Part shown: positions 36,058-48,045 of the stretch, piece after piece
Position numbering within the stretch: the stretch's first letter is position 1
Layout of the letters: each line of letters begins with the position of its first letter
The notes under the pieces: generated by a model
What the model was told of the DNA's origin: nothing
The model's database searches: none
The model's input: only the letters and a program-made list of their open reading frames with translations
Made by a program: the position numbers and the translations under genes
DNA from: Siphonodentalium dalli
Lineage: Eukaryota > Mollusca > Scaphopoda > Gadilida > Siphonodentaliidae
NCBI GenBank assembly: GCA_032622095.1
Contig: CP136061.1
Coordinates: 220,383,148-220,447,147, forward strand
Direction: 5' to 3'
DNA: 64,000 nt

Positions 36058-36275
36058 AGGTGACCCGACTTCGTCCGGGCTATTCAAAAACCAAATTTCA
36101 AGTCGATAGCTCCACCCGTTTCCGAGATCTGGTCTGCGCATGCGCGAAGCTTGCGTCGCACGGGCTCGGCGACCCGATAAAATTCGTATCCGGGGCAAGA
36201 TACATTCACATACCAAATTTCAAGTCGATAGCTCCACCCGTTTCCGAGATATATATATTGCCCAATGTCATTTGC
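36058..36275 (+). repeat. 122-bp GC-rich repeat, partial array 1
   Basis: Begins GTGACCCGACTTCGTCCGGG and contains the shared unit: CAAATTTCAAGTCGATAGCT, CCACCCGTTTCCGAGATCT, TGCGCATGCGCG at 36135-36146, GGGCTCGGCGACCCGATAAA, TCCGGGGCAAGATACATTC. About one and a half units are present. Full arrays lie at 54.9-56.0 kb. Confidence 0.7.
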
Positions 36276-36639
36276 GGATACCTCGGCCGGTGATGAGTTA
36301 ACGCGACATCGGCCGGTTAAGAGTTAAACGCGATTACGTCACGATCTGTTGACGGCGTAATATATTTACGGAATGTTTTTCGACGAGCGAAGCATGGTCC
36401 TGCGTTCTTCCCGATAATTAAGGTAGAAACTTTAAACGTACACAGGCGTGTGATACATCATTGGAAAGAGGAAGCGCCACAGATTCTAACCGTGCAAATT
36501 ATATGACTGGCAATTTATTATTCGCGCTATATCGAATCGATTTGTGAGCACCGAACTGAAATATATTAGCGCAAAACGGCGTAAAAACAGATTTGACCTC
36601 GGCACGTGAAAAGTTGACCTCGGATCTGAAAAATTAATA

Positions 36640-36782
36640 TGCCTATGCCACTTCCCGATCGATAGTACCCTCACATACGAAGTTTCATCGAAATCGGGTC
36701 GGCCGTTTTCGAGTTCATCGCGAACACACACACACACACACAGACAGACAGGCAGATCTTCAAAAATATATAATAGATAAAG
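36640..36782 (+). repeat. Retroelement-like tail with CA and GACA microsatellites
   Basis: CATACGAAGTTTCATCGAAA followed by TCGGGTCGGCCGTTTTCGAG, then (CA)n, CAGACAGACAGG and ATATATAATAGATAAAG. This order resembles the 3' ends of RTE-like retroelements and their SINE partners. The 122-bp arrays at 54.9-56.0 kb end in a similar tail (TTTCGTCCCGATCGG, then GACAGACAGACA). Confidence 0.4.
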
Positions 36783-36784
36783 TT

Positions 36785-36925
36785 CCCATGAGCCCGACGT
36801 TGTCCGGGCTATTGATCCGGGCTATTCAAAAACCAAATTTCAAGTCGATAGCTCTACCCGTTTCCGAGATCTGGTCTGCGCATGCGCGAAGCTGGCGTCG
36901 CACGGGCTCGGCGACCCGATAAAAT
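36785..36925 (+). repeat. 122-bp GC-rich repeat, truncated copy
   Basis: Opens TGAGCCCGACGTTGTCCGGG with a short internal duplication of CCGGGCTATT, as at 55487, and has one TGCGCATGCGCG site at 36877-36888. It breaks off after GACCCGATAAAAT. Confidence 0.65.
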
Positions 36926-37990
36926 AGTTAAGATAGCAGTCGACGGAAAAAAGATATGCAGAGGAAAAGTCAAAGTTCTTGGTGATGTTGATTGTTGGGG
37001 AAGAGAGACCGAGCCAACTCTGGAAGACAGACGGAAAACACTGGAGAAGGACAAAGAAGCAGTATCAAGATATTTGTAAATTATAGAAGATTGTGAGGCC
37101 TGTTGAATCGATGACTTGGAGTCAGTCTTATCTTCTGCATCTTCGAAATTAGTCGAGATAATACAACACATCATCACAAGACTCGTTGAGACCAACATAA
37201 TTCTAAAAGCTAATGCAACTATGGCTAAGTCATAATAAAACGATATTTGCACCTGACGTAAATGTTTATACGATATGTTTAGTCATGATAAATCATGATC
37301 AATCAGTCCCATATATGTTCGAAGAATGTCATGAGAATAACACCGACTAAACCTGTTAAAATACCAGCATATATGAAGGTTTAATTTCAGCTATCATCCG
37401 GTCTTTGACAGCTTTTTCCCGATCATACCATGTTTTTTCTCATTGCTATATTCGTGCTATTTTTTCTCGGTAGAGCCCTCCGTCAAACTAAATTTTCACC
37501 AAGAAATATAGCTTTGCTGGTTGGGTTTACGCACCCAAATCGATTCCCAATATATTTGCCTATAATTTCAATTGGTTTCCCGAAGTAAAGGCCTTGGTTT
37601 GCAAAAGTTATGGAGATTTAAACAGGAATTTTACCTTTTTCGAGGCAAAAGCTGTGATAAAAGTATTGAAGGGACGCGATTATGCGATATTATTAACTAG
37701 GCAATCATACTTACTGTTTGTTGGGTCCTTTGTTCGATGATTAAAGCAAAAAATAGTTAAGAAAATTTCATTATGTGCTTTGACAAACCACGTTTTCCAA
37801 TCTACCCCTCGTACGGGAATTCCCGCGGTTAACAGCTCTACACCGACCCACAGCAATACACCGATCGGCACACATAGGGTGATTTATGACACACAATCGG
37901 CCCGAGTAATTTACAATCAGAGATGAGTTTCTCTTAGCAATTAAATATGTGGTCGGTCTTACAAACCTGGTCCGGTGAATACAAATCAAT
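36926..37990. other. No feature recognised
   Basis: A 132-codon minus-strand frame (36854-37252) overlaps the 122-bp repeat at its C-terminal end and shows no recognisable domain. Confidence 0.3.
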
Positions 37991-37997
37991 ACTCCAC

Positions 37998-38475
37998 AGC
38001 CGGATTCGTCATCTCTGGTTTAAATCTGGTTTACGTAAACCTCTAGGTTTAATCCACCGTGAGTCAGCTAAATCCGTGGTGTAAATACCGCAGGTCTAAG
38101 TGGCGCATTCGCCATCTCTGATTTAAACCTGGTCCAGCCAGACCAGTGGTTTAGCAGTAGTGTCTCGGTATCGTCGAGATAATATGTACTTTAATAATGC
38201 GGACCGCCTCGTTTTATTGATTGCGAAAATTAATAATTACGACAGCGAGCATATTTTGATTGGAAATTTATAAGCGAGAACTCACACCTATAAAACGTGT
38301 GGGGATAAGTTTGTCAATTTCGATATTTTGTTTGCGTTTTATAAGCTTAAACCGGCAACTAAACCATCTAATTCTAAAGCTAAACCAGCTTCACCGAGGC
38401 TAAACTTGAGATGACGAACCCGTCTTTTCTTCATCGCGGTTTAGAATTGTCAAACAATCAGTCAAAGGGTGGAGC
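37998..38475 (-). mobile_element. Family E TIR element, partial copy
   Basis: Starts GCCGGATTCGTCATCTCTGG, a variant of the family E terminus. It contains the shared blocks TTATTGATTGCGAAAATTAATAATT, GGGGATAAGTTTGTCAA and GCGGTTTAGAATTGTCAAAC in reverse orientation relative to 61.81-62.51 kb. The far terminus is missing. A second terminus-like block (GCATTCGCCATCTCTGATTT) lies inside at about 38104. Confidence 0.65.
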
Positions 38476-38479
38476 TGTA

Positions 38480-39075
38480 AATAATCTCGAGTGAGGGCTT
38501 CCCTAATTGGAGACTGCCGACTGGTATTATCATGTCATAGTTGACTCATTCGCACGCGAGCTTTGCTCCGATGTGGACATGTTCCATCAATATGACTTTT
38601 ACAACTATATTGTGGAGTTGTTTTTTTTTTGGTTTTTGGCAATCACAAAAACTGGGTGTTTTCTACGAATTCATTTGAAGGCGTCAACGTTTTAATTTTG
38701 ACACCAAAACGATGCTACTGTATGACCAGATATGCTATACACATAGTTTGCAATCCCTAAACTTATATTGCTATGAGTCAAATTTTATAACATATTTTGA
38801 TGTAAATCATGCCACAAGGCTCTACTCTGGCTACGCCCATAACTTCCCATAATATTCAACCAGTTCAAAACCTGGGAAATTTTTGATTTTCTGCATGACG
38901 GGAAATTATGACATTGAAAAAAGTAACGCATGTAATATCTCTCTTTATTAAAAGCGGTCTCCCTCTGCGTGGTTGCCCACTTCCAACGGTCCAGATGCCG
39001 CTTCTGGTGTGCACTCATAAGCAAATTGCCTTTACTTGACCGACCTCTTGGTCCAGGATTGACTCGATCATGGAG
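38480..39075. other. No feature recognised
   Basis: A 79-codon minus-strand frame (38785-39024, rich in Arg, Trp and His) lies next to the LINE 3' end and is not recognised. Confidence 0.3.
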
Positions 39076-39089
39076 TCTTTATATATATC

Positions 39090-39095
39090 TTTATT
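39090..39095 (-). other. Polyadenylation signal of the LINE
   Basis: AATAAA on the minus strand, within GGAGGAAATAAAGATATATA, about 10-15 bases before the inferred 3' end of the element. Confidence 0.5.
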
Positions 39096-39273
39096 TCCTC
39101 CATTAATGAAGAGTTCTACAACATATGCACAAGTTCACAGACAGTTATACAATGTGTACAGCACAAATAATAAGTCAGCAGATTAACATATTTTACATAC
39201 AGAAACAGATGATAAACAATTTTAAGCACTCACACAAACAAACATATACATACAGTGCGATATGCAGACAACG

Positions 39274-39276
<3 letters not shown>

Positions 39277-39339
<63 letters not shown>

Positions 39340-39454
39340 TACATATATACACATATATATATACACATATACATATATATATATATAGCTACACACACAC
39401 ACATATATATATATATACACACATACATATATATACATATATATATATATATAA

Positions 39455-39495
<41 letters not shown>
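39277..39495. repeat. Compound (TA)n, (CA/TA)n and (GA)n microsatellite
   Basis: Pure TA for about 50 bases, then mixed ACAC/ATAT runs, then about 40 bases of GA with one break. It sits inside the LINE 3' UTR, between the ORF2 stop at 39757 and the AATAAA at 39090. Long open frames on both strands here are artefacts of the dinucleotide runs. Confidence 0.9.
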
Positions 39496-39756
39496 GTGCG
39501 CATGCAGTCGCTCTTGTAGGTATGCATACCACCGGACACACACAGACGATGCGACCGACAAGCATACAGACACAAAGATAGCCGCACATTCAGGCACTCA
39601 TACTCACAATACAGACGTTCAGACATAAATAGAAACAGACTCACTGCATGAGATACATAGAGTGAATCAGTATGATAGACCCATACAGCCGAACATATAT
39701 ACATTATAAGATGCAGACCACGACGCCTTGTCGGATAATATAGCTTGCGTATAAGG

Positions 39757-42700
39757 CTATTGGGCATTCACATCGTTCAATTCAATTTTATAATAGTACC
39801 ACAAACTAAGGCTAGCCTTGGTGAAAAAATGTACAGCAAAGTGATTGGAACAGTTCCCAATTTCTATTAATTTTGCCGGCATGTTTCCCAAGAAAATGGC
39901 CAGTAGCTGTGAGTTATTCAAGGAATCGAGAAAAATGAATGATTCTATCTGGAATGTGTTAAGGATATCGTACCAGATCTCGTTCCTGAAGTTAGATATA
40001 TGTATGTGTGAACAATCAATTATAATATGTTCGATAATGCAATGGTAATCTCTATTGCATAACAGACAGTGGCCGCTATCCTTATATGCGGTATGCGCAA
40101 GTAATCTTGCGATCATAAGGAATGTAAATTTTTCCTGTGGATAGTGGCTACATGAGCGCCAGAGAAGTGATGGGCTGAGTTTTGTTTGAGTTAGACCAAA
40201 CTGTGCTAAGTCACTGTCTGATTCAATAGATGATCGCCATTCGCATTCATCTTTTGTGTGTATTTCTGCGTTAACGGCATTTCTCCAAGACGATTTTGAA
40301 ACGAAGACACCATGTTGCATAAAATGTTCAAGGTGTGCATACAAGTTATATTTATATAAAATTACAAGTATATCCGATATAAATGACTTTGGATTGGCAT
40401 ATATTCCCGACAGGTGATTATATAAACGCATCAGAAAGACAGTTTTAGCGGTTTTACATGTACTCATTCTGCATAATGTCGAAAGTAAGCTCAGTTTCCT
40501 TTTGTCAATGAAAGATTCAAGTTCACCGCATCCCATAAGACCCTGTGCAATACACGTACGTGTTTGAGGTGGGAATCCCTGCATTTGTTTGAGACAGAAT
40601 CTATGGGCCTTTTCTGCATGTGCCCGTTCTGATGTGGTCATTCCCCATATGAGTTCGCCACCGTACAAGGCCTTAGGCATGATAATGGACTTGTAAATCT
40701 TGAAGCAGCTATATGGAGTAATTCCACCAGGATATAAGCCTGCATTAGACAATGAGAAATAGGTACCTTTAAGTTTTGTACACACTTTATTTACAAGCAT
40801 TGAGTTGAAGTTAAATTTTTCAATTGGAATTCCCAAGTGTGAGCCAGAGGAGACTTCTTCAATTTTGCTGTCGCCAAATTTCCAGGTTCGCTTTGCTTTG
40901 GAGAATTCGTTGACCGTTTCATTGAAGACAATGATGAATGTTTTGGATGAATTATATATATATCTCAACTTCCTGCTGTATTGTAGACATATATTATACA
41001 TTAAAGTGAGACCACGCATTGAACAGGAAATAAGAACCATGTCGTCAGCCTGTACTGGCGACGAGCAATTTATGCCATTTAGACGGAGACCGCAGCCGGA
41101 ACTCTCTAGTTCATATATGAGTTCGTCTGCATAAATCATGTAGAACAATGGAGAGAGTATTTATCCCTGTCGGGCTCCCTGGAATATATCGAACCAGTTG
41201 GAGAAAGTATCTCTGTATCGTACACAACAGGTTATCCCTGACAGGAGGGCTTTAAATGTGTGCCAAATGTGACCACGTAGGCCTCTTTCGTGTAATTTAA
41301 ATAGGAGGCCGTTTAACCAGACCGAATCAAAGGCTTTAGTTACATCTAGAAAGCCTGAAAATAATTTGCTATGTGATTCTTTTTTATACGAGATGCACTC
41401 CTGTAAGAGATATGAGGTTGCCATACAACTGATATTACTCTGAAAACCATGTTGCAAAGAATTAACAGCTATCAAGTTTGGCGTGTAAGAGTGCATACGT
41501 GTAAGCAGTAGTTTCTCATATAATTTATATAATGTAGGCATTATTGTGATAGGCCTATAGCTGTTAAATTCGTGTTTTTACTTTTTGCCACCTTTGTAGA
41601 TGGAGATCATCACACCTTTTTTTGCATTTATGGGTACATAAGACAATTCAAACATCTTACTAAAAAGATAACAAAGTTTGCTAATCATCACAGATTGACT
41701 ATATATAATATGTTCATTGGTTAGTGAATCATGTCCGGCCGCTTTACCTTTATTGAGTTTTGGGATTATGGCAGACAACTCTGGTTCGCTTGCCGGGTAA
41801 CAGAGGACTTTATCGATGTTGCTGGGTGCAGCCGATTTATCAATTGAAGACACGAATGCATTCACAGTTTCGAAGTGGTGAGAGTCGAAATTGTCATTAT
41901 GGAGAGGCATAAATAGTTCACCATAGTAAGAACCCCATGCATTTGATATATCTTGATTTGAGCGGATTTCTTCCCCATTGTGTTTGAAATATGGCGGTGA
42001 TAGTGTATTGCGTTCTCTCCGTTTAGAGTTAAACATGCGATAAAAGGTGTCCTGTTCTATCTCTGCACACTTGTCAATTTCGGCATCACGCTCGCGCATA
42101 AACTTTTCAGACATTTTGCGATGCTCTCGGCGAAAGTTACGTTTGGCATTTTTATATTGGCGGTATGATTCTGAGTCTTCTCCGCAAGGTCGGCCCTCTG
42201 CTACCCAGTGTCTGCGAAATTCGCGCATATTGTAGTGTGACATTTTCAATGTCTCATTCCAATACGGCTTGAGATGGCTTCTGAATTTTACCTTGGGCAC
42301 CGTGGAGGACGCTGCTGAACTTATAGCAGATACTATAGCATCGTAGTACGAATCCAACGAATGGTTGTCGTGGATATCAAATGTAGGGCAATTTTGTTCT
42401 ACGGCAGAAGCGAACATGTTAGACAGAGAAGGATCTAATGCCATAGTGGACCATTTAAATTTTGTCCCGCTGTCTGTGTATGCATGTTCCGTTATGGACT
42501 CCTCCGTGCATAAAATGATGGGTCGGTGGGTAGATACATCTATACTGTCATCGATCAATATATCTACTAATCGCACCTTGTAACGCATCGCCTTATGAAG
42601 AAGAAAATGGTCAATAACGGAACCCGATTCCCGTAATATCGGAGGTACGAACGTTTTGACAGGAGTCGCTTTGAATGAGTCTTCAATGGTCGAGAAAATC

Positions 42701-43251
42701 CCTTTGTCGGAATATAGGTTTGCAAAAAGAACACTTCTAGGATTTGTGCGATAAGAGTTCCCATTGAAGTCACCCATGACGACCACTGTTCCAAGTGAAT
42801 TATAGTAGTCAAAAATGGCAGCGACTTTCTGCATATAATAAGAAAATAGTTCATCGGAATGGTTACTTGATGGGAGGTAGACTTGGAATATATAATAAAA
42901 AGTGTGTTTATTAACACAGAGTTGGATTCCGATTATTCTATCATCTGAAGTATCTATGATGGAGACATTTTGATCCCATTTTTTGTGCCACATGATTGAG
43001 ACTCCCGCTTTTGGCCGTCCTCGTTTATCTTGGGGAGTCGGCGTTGAGTCACACACAGTGTATGACTTATAATGTGAAGATAAATAGTTGATGAATGTTG
43101 CATTAGATTCCCTTAGCCAATGTTCAGATAATCCGCAGATATCGACCACCTGGCTTTCTAGTTTTGTTGATAGATAAGAGGAGGATGAATATATGCCTGT
43201 GGTATTCCACGACATAAATGTAAGCATGATTATACATATAAAGCAATACAT
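39757..43251 (-). pseudogene. LINE ORF2: endonuclease, reverse transcriptase, CCHC
   Basis: One frame, 1165 codons including the end, broken only by TAA at 41578-41580 (codon 558) and TAA at 41161-41163 (codon 697). The AP-type endonuclease shows N16, SEHWL (42-46), MGDFNG (159-164), SVIDHF (211-216) and STHRPI (240-245; the usual Asp before His is Thr). The reverse transcriptase shows YRPI near 566, LDVTKAFDSVW in the finger/palm, FQGARQG and ILSPLFYMIYADE flanking the second stop, and QADDM with the catalytic Asp pair at 736-737. The C-terminus has C1062-x2-C1065-x9-H1075-x4-C1080. Either Met1 or the later Met9 (MLTFMSWN) could be the start. Known role of the family: nick DNA and copy the element RNA. 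Read-through would be needed today, so it is called broken. Confidence 0.9.
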
Positions 43252-43317
43252 ATAGTGGAATGATATTTCTGAACAGTTATATCAATTATAGATCTAACTG
43301 TGTATTCTGGAAGCTAC

Positions 43318-45204
43318 TTAGTCCCAGATCGAACGAATGCTACCATTCAGATGTTCTCGAGAGTTTGCACGACTTGCCGATTCCAACTTTATACAAGAGG
43401 CACCTTCTGGCCAGAAGTCTCTGTCAAGCACAAACTCAGAATGCTCATGAAATATGTTAATCCTGGCATACGGTTCCTCGTTCTCACTTGTAAATACTCT
43501 AACGACTGATAATTCGACTCTATTGTTGTACAGATATGTCTCTATGTCGGATGCAGTTAATTCGTTTGAAATATCTGTTAACATAAACCGTTCAGTTTTA
43601 ATAGGGAATCTGGAGCTATACTTGGACTTGTGAAAATTTCGATAATCACTGTTCGCACGATTATATCTGTTGTAGTTGTTGTTATTATTGTTATTTCGGC
43701 GATTCAGACCCCGATCATTGTAACGAGAGCGCCCATCATAGTCGGGATAGAAGTCCCATGCGCTTTGAGTGATGTGTTCTCCGAGAGCGATGATTTTGTC
43801 GTGATGAGCGATATGGTCTAGAACGAGACTGATGATGCGATGAGTCAGAACGAGATCGTCGTGATGATATAGAGCGATTATGGTGCCTCTGGTAGGAATT
43901 GAGATGTCTGCCAGACTTATGACGGTGTTGCGGTGATGAGGTCAACGGACAATGAGAACCTGCACTGTCCCGTGGAATGACATGCGATCGTTGTGAAGAG
44001 CGAGAACGATGACCTCAATCTGATTGAGATCGAGAGCGATGAGGTGATCGGGAGCGATGAGGTGAGAGTTAATGGAGGAGTCATGATTATCAACCAGCTC
44101 TGATGGGGTAGGCTGGACATCGTCCTCCCTAATGTCAGTGGATGCATGCATTCTTTCTCGAAGTTCATTAATGAATGTTCCCATGGTACACTTTATGAAT
44201 TCGACGCATTCTGCTGTGCATGAGGAATTGTTAGGACGGCTATTACCTTGGCATGAAACGTCACATTTTGATCTGTTTGCGAACAACTCCCTAACTTTTC
44301 CTGATAGGTTACAGATATTTCCGGCATTGGAGTGAATTACAGTTCGCTCTTTGTCGAAGCGATCAAGTACGTCTGCGAAATCATTGCGGAGAATATCAAA
44401 ATCTGTTTTCATATGTTTCAGTCAGTTTAGCTTCTCGTCTTGTAGCCTATCGATCATTATTTTATTGTTACATACAGTACTTTTAATAACTGCCATATCA
44501 CCCTCAACAAGTTTCAGCCTGGCATCCAATCCGGAAATGTTGCCTTGTAATGCAGGAATATCATCGTTAATGGCTTTGTTTATTTTCGAATTCCACTCTT
44601 TAAGAACGTTCAATTCCATTTTGATATCGGACACGGAGCGAATAATAATGTCGAATTTTGAATGTATGTCAGACTCCATTAATCTTGATTTTTGAGAACA
44701 TGATTGAGCAGATGATTGACTGCGGGTCTTTACATTTGCAGGATTCAGTATATCAGCGATATTTTCATATGTGTGGTCGACCATATACATAAGCAGGTTA
44801 TAAATGTCACGAGATAATTTATCTGTAAGAGACATTTGAATGCAATCAACATTGTCGGTCTTTTTAGGTTTGAGTCTCTTTTTGAGCGTGACTGTTTCGT
44901 CGATTCCGTGGATTGGAGAAGATTGTAGATAACATAACACACTTTGGCGGAGTTTCTCCAGTAGAATTTCCGACCCATTAAAAGTTTGTGAGATTACACG
45001 TATGAAGTCATCCCTGGGGGTGTTGTGTACACATATCCAGTTAATTGTCTTGGAATAGAAGAAAGAATGTGATATAGTGCGCCGTGGCAGCATTATGAGG
45101 CCATAACCATTCTGACCCGTGCTTGAGGACGACTGTGCGGAGTAATTGATACAAAGTGAGAAGTCTTTCCGATTGATCTCCGCGTGGGCAAAGTAGGTCT
45201 TCAA
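43318..45204 (-). pseudogene. LINE ORF1: coiled coil, RS/Asn-rich linker, WPEG domain
   Basis: Codons 1-260 (45204-44422) are open. Residues about 175-260 form a coiled-coil-like stretch (KMELNVLKEW, LDARLKLVEGDMAVIK). A TGA at 44422-44424 interrupts the frame, and the same frame resumes with MKTDFDILRNDF to about 44070. The RS-rich linker (HRSRSPHRSRSQ, SRRSRSDSSHHQSRSR) is then read in a second frame from about 44070 to 43740. A further shift near 43740 leads to RNNNNNNYNRYNR and the last domain (43584-43318), which contains VELSVVRVF and the FWPEG motif common in ORF1 proteins of invertebrate LINEs. Expected role: RNA binding and particle assembly. The C-terminus seems to shift frame right after WPEG. 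Confidence 0.75.
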
Positions 45205-45600
45205 TCTGACTCATGAGATCTTACGATATAATACTAGTGCGTTAGAGACAAGGCTTACAAGTCAGATTTTTTGTTAAAACAATCTTTTAAATATTTCCAT
45301 CTGACAAGTGGACATCGTGTGATTGAGTCGCAATCAACTGTTTTTGACACGAGAAGCCAAGTAATACATAGAAAAATCGCACACAAAAAAAAGATGAAAT
45401 AATTTCTATGACATAATCAGTTGCCTTGTTATAGCAGAACGACATCGTGTCACCATTCTGAGTTCATAAACGTACTGATCTGTGACCTGGGGAGAACTGT
45501 TGTCAGTTGTTCTCGCGAATATGTCTTCCATCTGACCCACGAGGTTTGAAAGAATATCTTCGTGCGTTCATGTTATCGAACTTTGCCTGAGTGACACATA
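45205..45600 (-). repeat. Probable LINE 5' UTR with an imperfect direct repeat
   Basis: GTCTTCAATCTGACTCATGAG with GTGCGTT at 45197-45243 recurs as GTCTTCCATCTGACCCACGAG with GTGCGTT at about 45524-45568, a spacing of about 325 bases. CATCGTGT also occurs twice between them (45314, 45442). This could be a repeated promoter module or a remnant of a second 5' end. Confidence 0.4.
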
Positions 45601-46089
45601 TCCATATAGCACCGACCCTCCGTTGTTTCTATACAGTGGCGCTCTTTTCAAGGAGCATCAAGTTGGTGTAATAATGTTTAATTCATCTCAAATGTGACAT
45701 GCATTTACATGTGTGTGATACATGATAGTGGTATGCGAGTGAAGAAGAGTGTTTTGACATCAGGTGCTGATAATGTGTTTATTCTCTGATCAAAAACGAT
45801 ATTGGGATGACACATATAATATATATACAAAAGATTGAGAATATGGCAGTATTTGTATAATATATACACGAATTTCCTGGTGTAAATATATTTAAAATCG
45901 TGCCATTATAGTCGTCATCCTCGTCTTAGTCGTCGTTACCATCATCGCCACCCCATACATCCCAGTAATTGCTTTATTCTCTGATCCAATTAAATAACAT
46001 GAATGGATATTGAGAACACGAAATTATATACAAAAGATGGACAGAATAACGAAAAGCATTTACGTACAAACTATACAGTGACCTCAAAA
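45601..46089. other. No feature recognised
   Basis: AT-rich spacer. Contains TTATTCTCTGATC twice (45779 and 45972), each followed within about 100 bases by ATATACAAAAGAT, so it may be a short direct duplication. Confidence 0.35.
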
Positions 46090-46385
46090 ACATCTTCATC
46101 GTCACCACCACCATCATCATCATCATCGTCACCATCATCATCATGATTATTATCATTATCGTCGTCATCATCATCATCATCGTCCTCGTCGTTATCGTTG
46201 TTGTCGTCATCATCATCATAATCATCATCGTCGTCGTCATTATCATTGAAACATCACCATCACCGTCATAATCATCAGTCATCATCGTCATCGTCATTAG
46301 CTTCATCATCATCGTCGTCCTCCTCGTTAAAGTATATAATGTGATCGGCATCATCGTCTCGCTTCATCGTCGTCATCACCATAGT
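46090..46385 (+). repeat. (ATC)n / (GTC)n compound microsatellite
   Basis: Almost entirely CATCAT, CGTCAT and CGTCGT trinucleotides on the plus strand. The 126-codon minus-strand frame over it is Met/Thr/Asp-rich and is a translation of the microsatellite. A shorter similar tract lies at about 45908-45955. Confidence 0.9.
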
Positions 46386-46399
46386 CGTCGTAACCATAG

Positions 46400-47899
46400 C
46401 AATAAACTTAAACATCATTAAAAAAAACAACATTGCAAACTTTGCAATATAGAATTTAATTTCAGGTTTATCAAATCGTTCTTATGGCAATATAATTATA
46501 TGGGCATTTATACGAGACAGTTCCTGAGGAAAGAACAATATTTACATTAAGAAGATACAGAGCGAGAAGTGGATTAATATATATCACACTGTGTGATCAC
46601 TTGAATGTGGTTCGATCCCAAATCAGGTTATCGTAGTTACACCCGTTTGCGGTGTGCATTTTTGGTGCCGTATTTCAACACAAAATGGAGGGCAAGTGAA
46701 AGTAATTCATTTATTTCGTAATGTCACCAAGTAGACCAGATATTTAGTCCTATGGTATTATCGATATATATATATAGAAATAGGCGTTGGTCCCGTGTGT
46801 CTCTTCTGCTGGCGTTAAAACCAAAGTTGGGGATAGACACAAATTAAGCACCCCCTCCCCAAGCCCCCCCCCCCACCCCAATCACGTCATAACCTATCAG
46901 TGACTCAGTTGAACGTGATTTCATAAGTTATATTCATGTCTGGGCGACAAACATGTGTAAATGTCCCTCATGCGGACTTCAGAGGAGGAAATATGATGGC
47001 GCTGGAATTGAAATATTGTCACACCTGGATCTTTCAATAATGCCCAGATTAAGTAAATGAATATAACATATCATATTCTCCTGAGGGTAGATTTATATTA
47101 CCATTGGTCATTCATATAGGCGGGCATGATTATGATACTATACTCATCGGGACTTTCAATATTTTATTTCTGCCTATTAATGTCACTTAATATCCCGTAT
47201 TAGGTATTTATTGTGTTATTTCTTAATATACCTGTTCTATTATGCAAATTACATAAGCTACAGCCATTATCTGGTTTAAAATGTCAGATACACAAGACGA
47301 TTTTCGGACCCAAGTGCAGAAATCGTTCGAAAAAATCTCATGGACAGAACCGTCACAGCCATGATCGGTTTGAAATAGAACCGTATTACGCACCCGTGTT
47401 GATTACGAGGTAACAGCTCCCAAGTATCAACCCCTATCGGGATACTTTCTCAGCTATTTTACAAAAGAATAACACGGGTACACTTTATAATCAGTGTTTG
47501 TCTTCAGAATGCGTTTCATATTTTATACGCCACGAAAAACAAAGAAATTGCGTCCACGTGGCTTGATTTTCAGTGGTAACATGTTGATATTTACGCGTTA
47601 ACTCGCTAATACCGAGTTAATTGTGGTCTAGAGTTCAGGTTTCGATAACACGGCACTTCTGCAGCCTCTGTTCATTCAGGAAAGTTTAATATATTCAAGA
47701 TAATTATAATTATGCGTGATTTTGTCACAAAAATGATTATTTTCAATCATCAGGAACCGTAACAAATCAGGCAAGAACCATCACAAACCGGCGATAGAAC
47801 GATTTCCGATGTAACAGTTCCTACACAGTGTTTATATGGGCATTATATGTCCCAGAATGACGTATTGACGTAATCAAAAATACAAGATTGAACACGATG
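46400..47899. other. No gene recognised; poly-C tract at about 46849-46880
   Basis: The C-tract is followed by unremarkable sequence. A 66-codon plus-strand frame (47213-47413) is unrecognised. A GGTTCGATCCC at 46612 looks like a tRNA B box but lacks a partner A box. Confidence 0.35.
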
Positions 47900-48045
47900 T
47901 TAGAGTCCCAACCAAAGAACAGCCATGTGCACGGCATGGAACATAAAAGAGCATTCAGTGTCAGTCTATTCCTGATATGGGAGAAATAAAGAGCGTTTCT
48001 TTCACTTATGTGCGAAAATTGAATACAGCTGGAAATGGCTGGGAC
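47900..48045 (-). repeat. Family D repeat fragment
   Basis: Shares GTCCCAACCAAAGAACAGCC, TGCACGGCATGGAACA and CCTGATATGGGAGAAATAAA with 21.1-21.24 kb. Confidence 0.55.

Larger units (their letters stand above)
39080..45600 (-). mobile_element. Near-full-length LINE (non-LTR retrotransposon)
   Basis: Order on the minus strand: probable 5' UTR (45600-45205), ORF1 (45204-43318), a 66-base gap, ORF2 (43251-39757), then a 3' UTR ending at about 39080 after an AATAAA. ORF2 has endonuclease, reverse transcriptase and a C-terminal CCHC. ORF1 has a coiled coil, an RS/Asn-rich linker and a WPEG-containing domain. The element would copy itself by target-primed reverse transcription in the nucleus. Damage is light: two nonsense codons in ORF2, and one nonsense codon plus at least two frameshifts in ORF1. 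It is the youngest-looking retroelement here. Clade is not assigned (L2/CR1/I-like features). The 5' boundary is a guess. Confidence 0.85.

Noticed and set aside
39193-39767. Overlapping 85-181-codon frames of alternating Tyr/Ile and Arg/Glu or Leu/Ser
   Set aside because: Artefacts of TA, CA and GA dinucleotide runs in the LINE 3' UTR.
45974-46354. 126-codon Met/Thr/Asp-rich minus-strand frame
   Set aside because: Pure translation of the ATC/GTC microsatellite.
46560-46640. Possible tRNA gene (GGTTCGATCCC)
   Set aside because: No A box at proper distance and no cloverleaf could be drawn.
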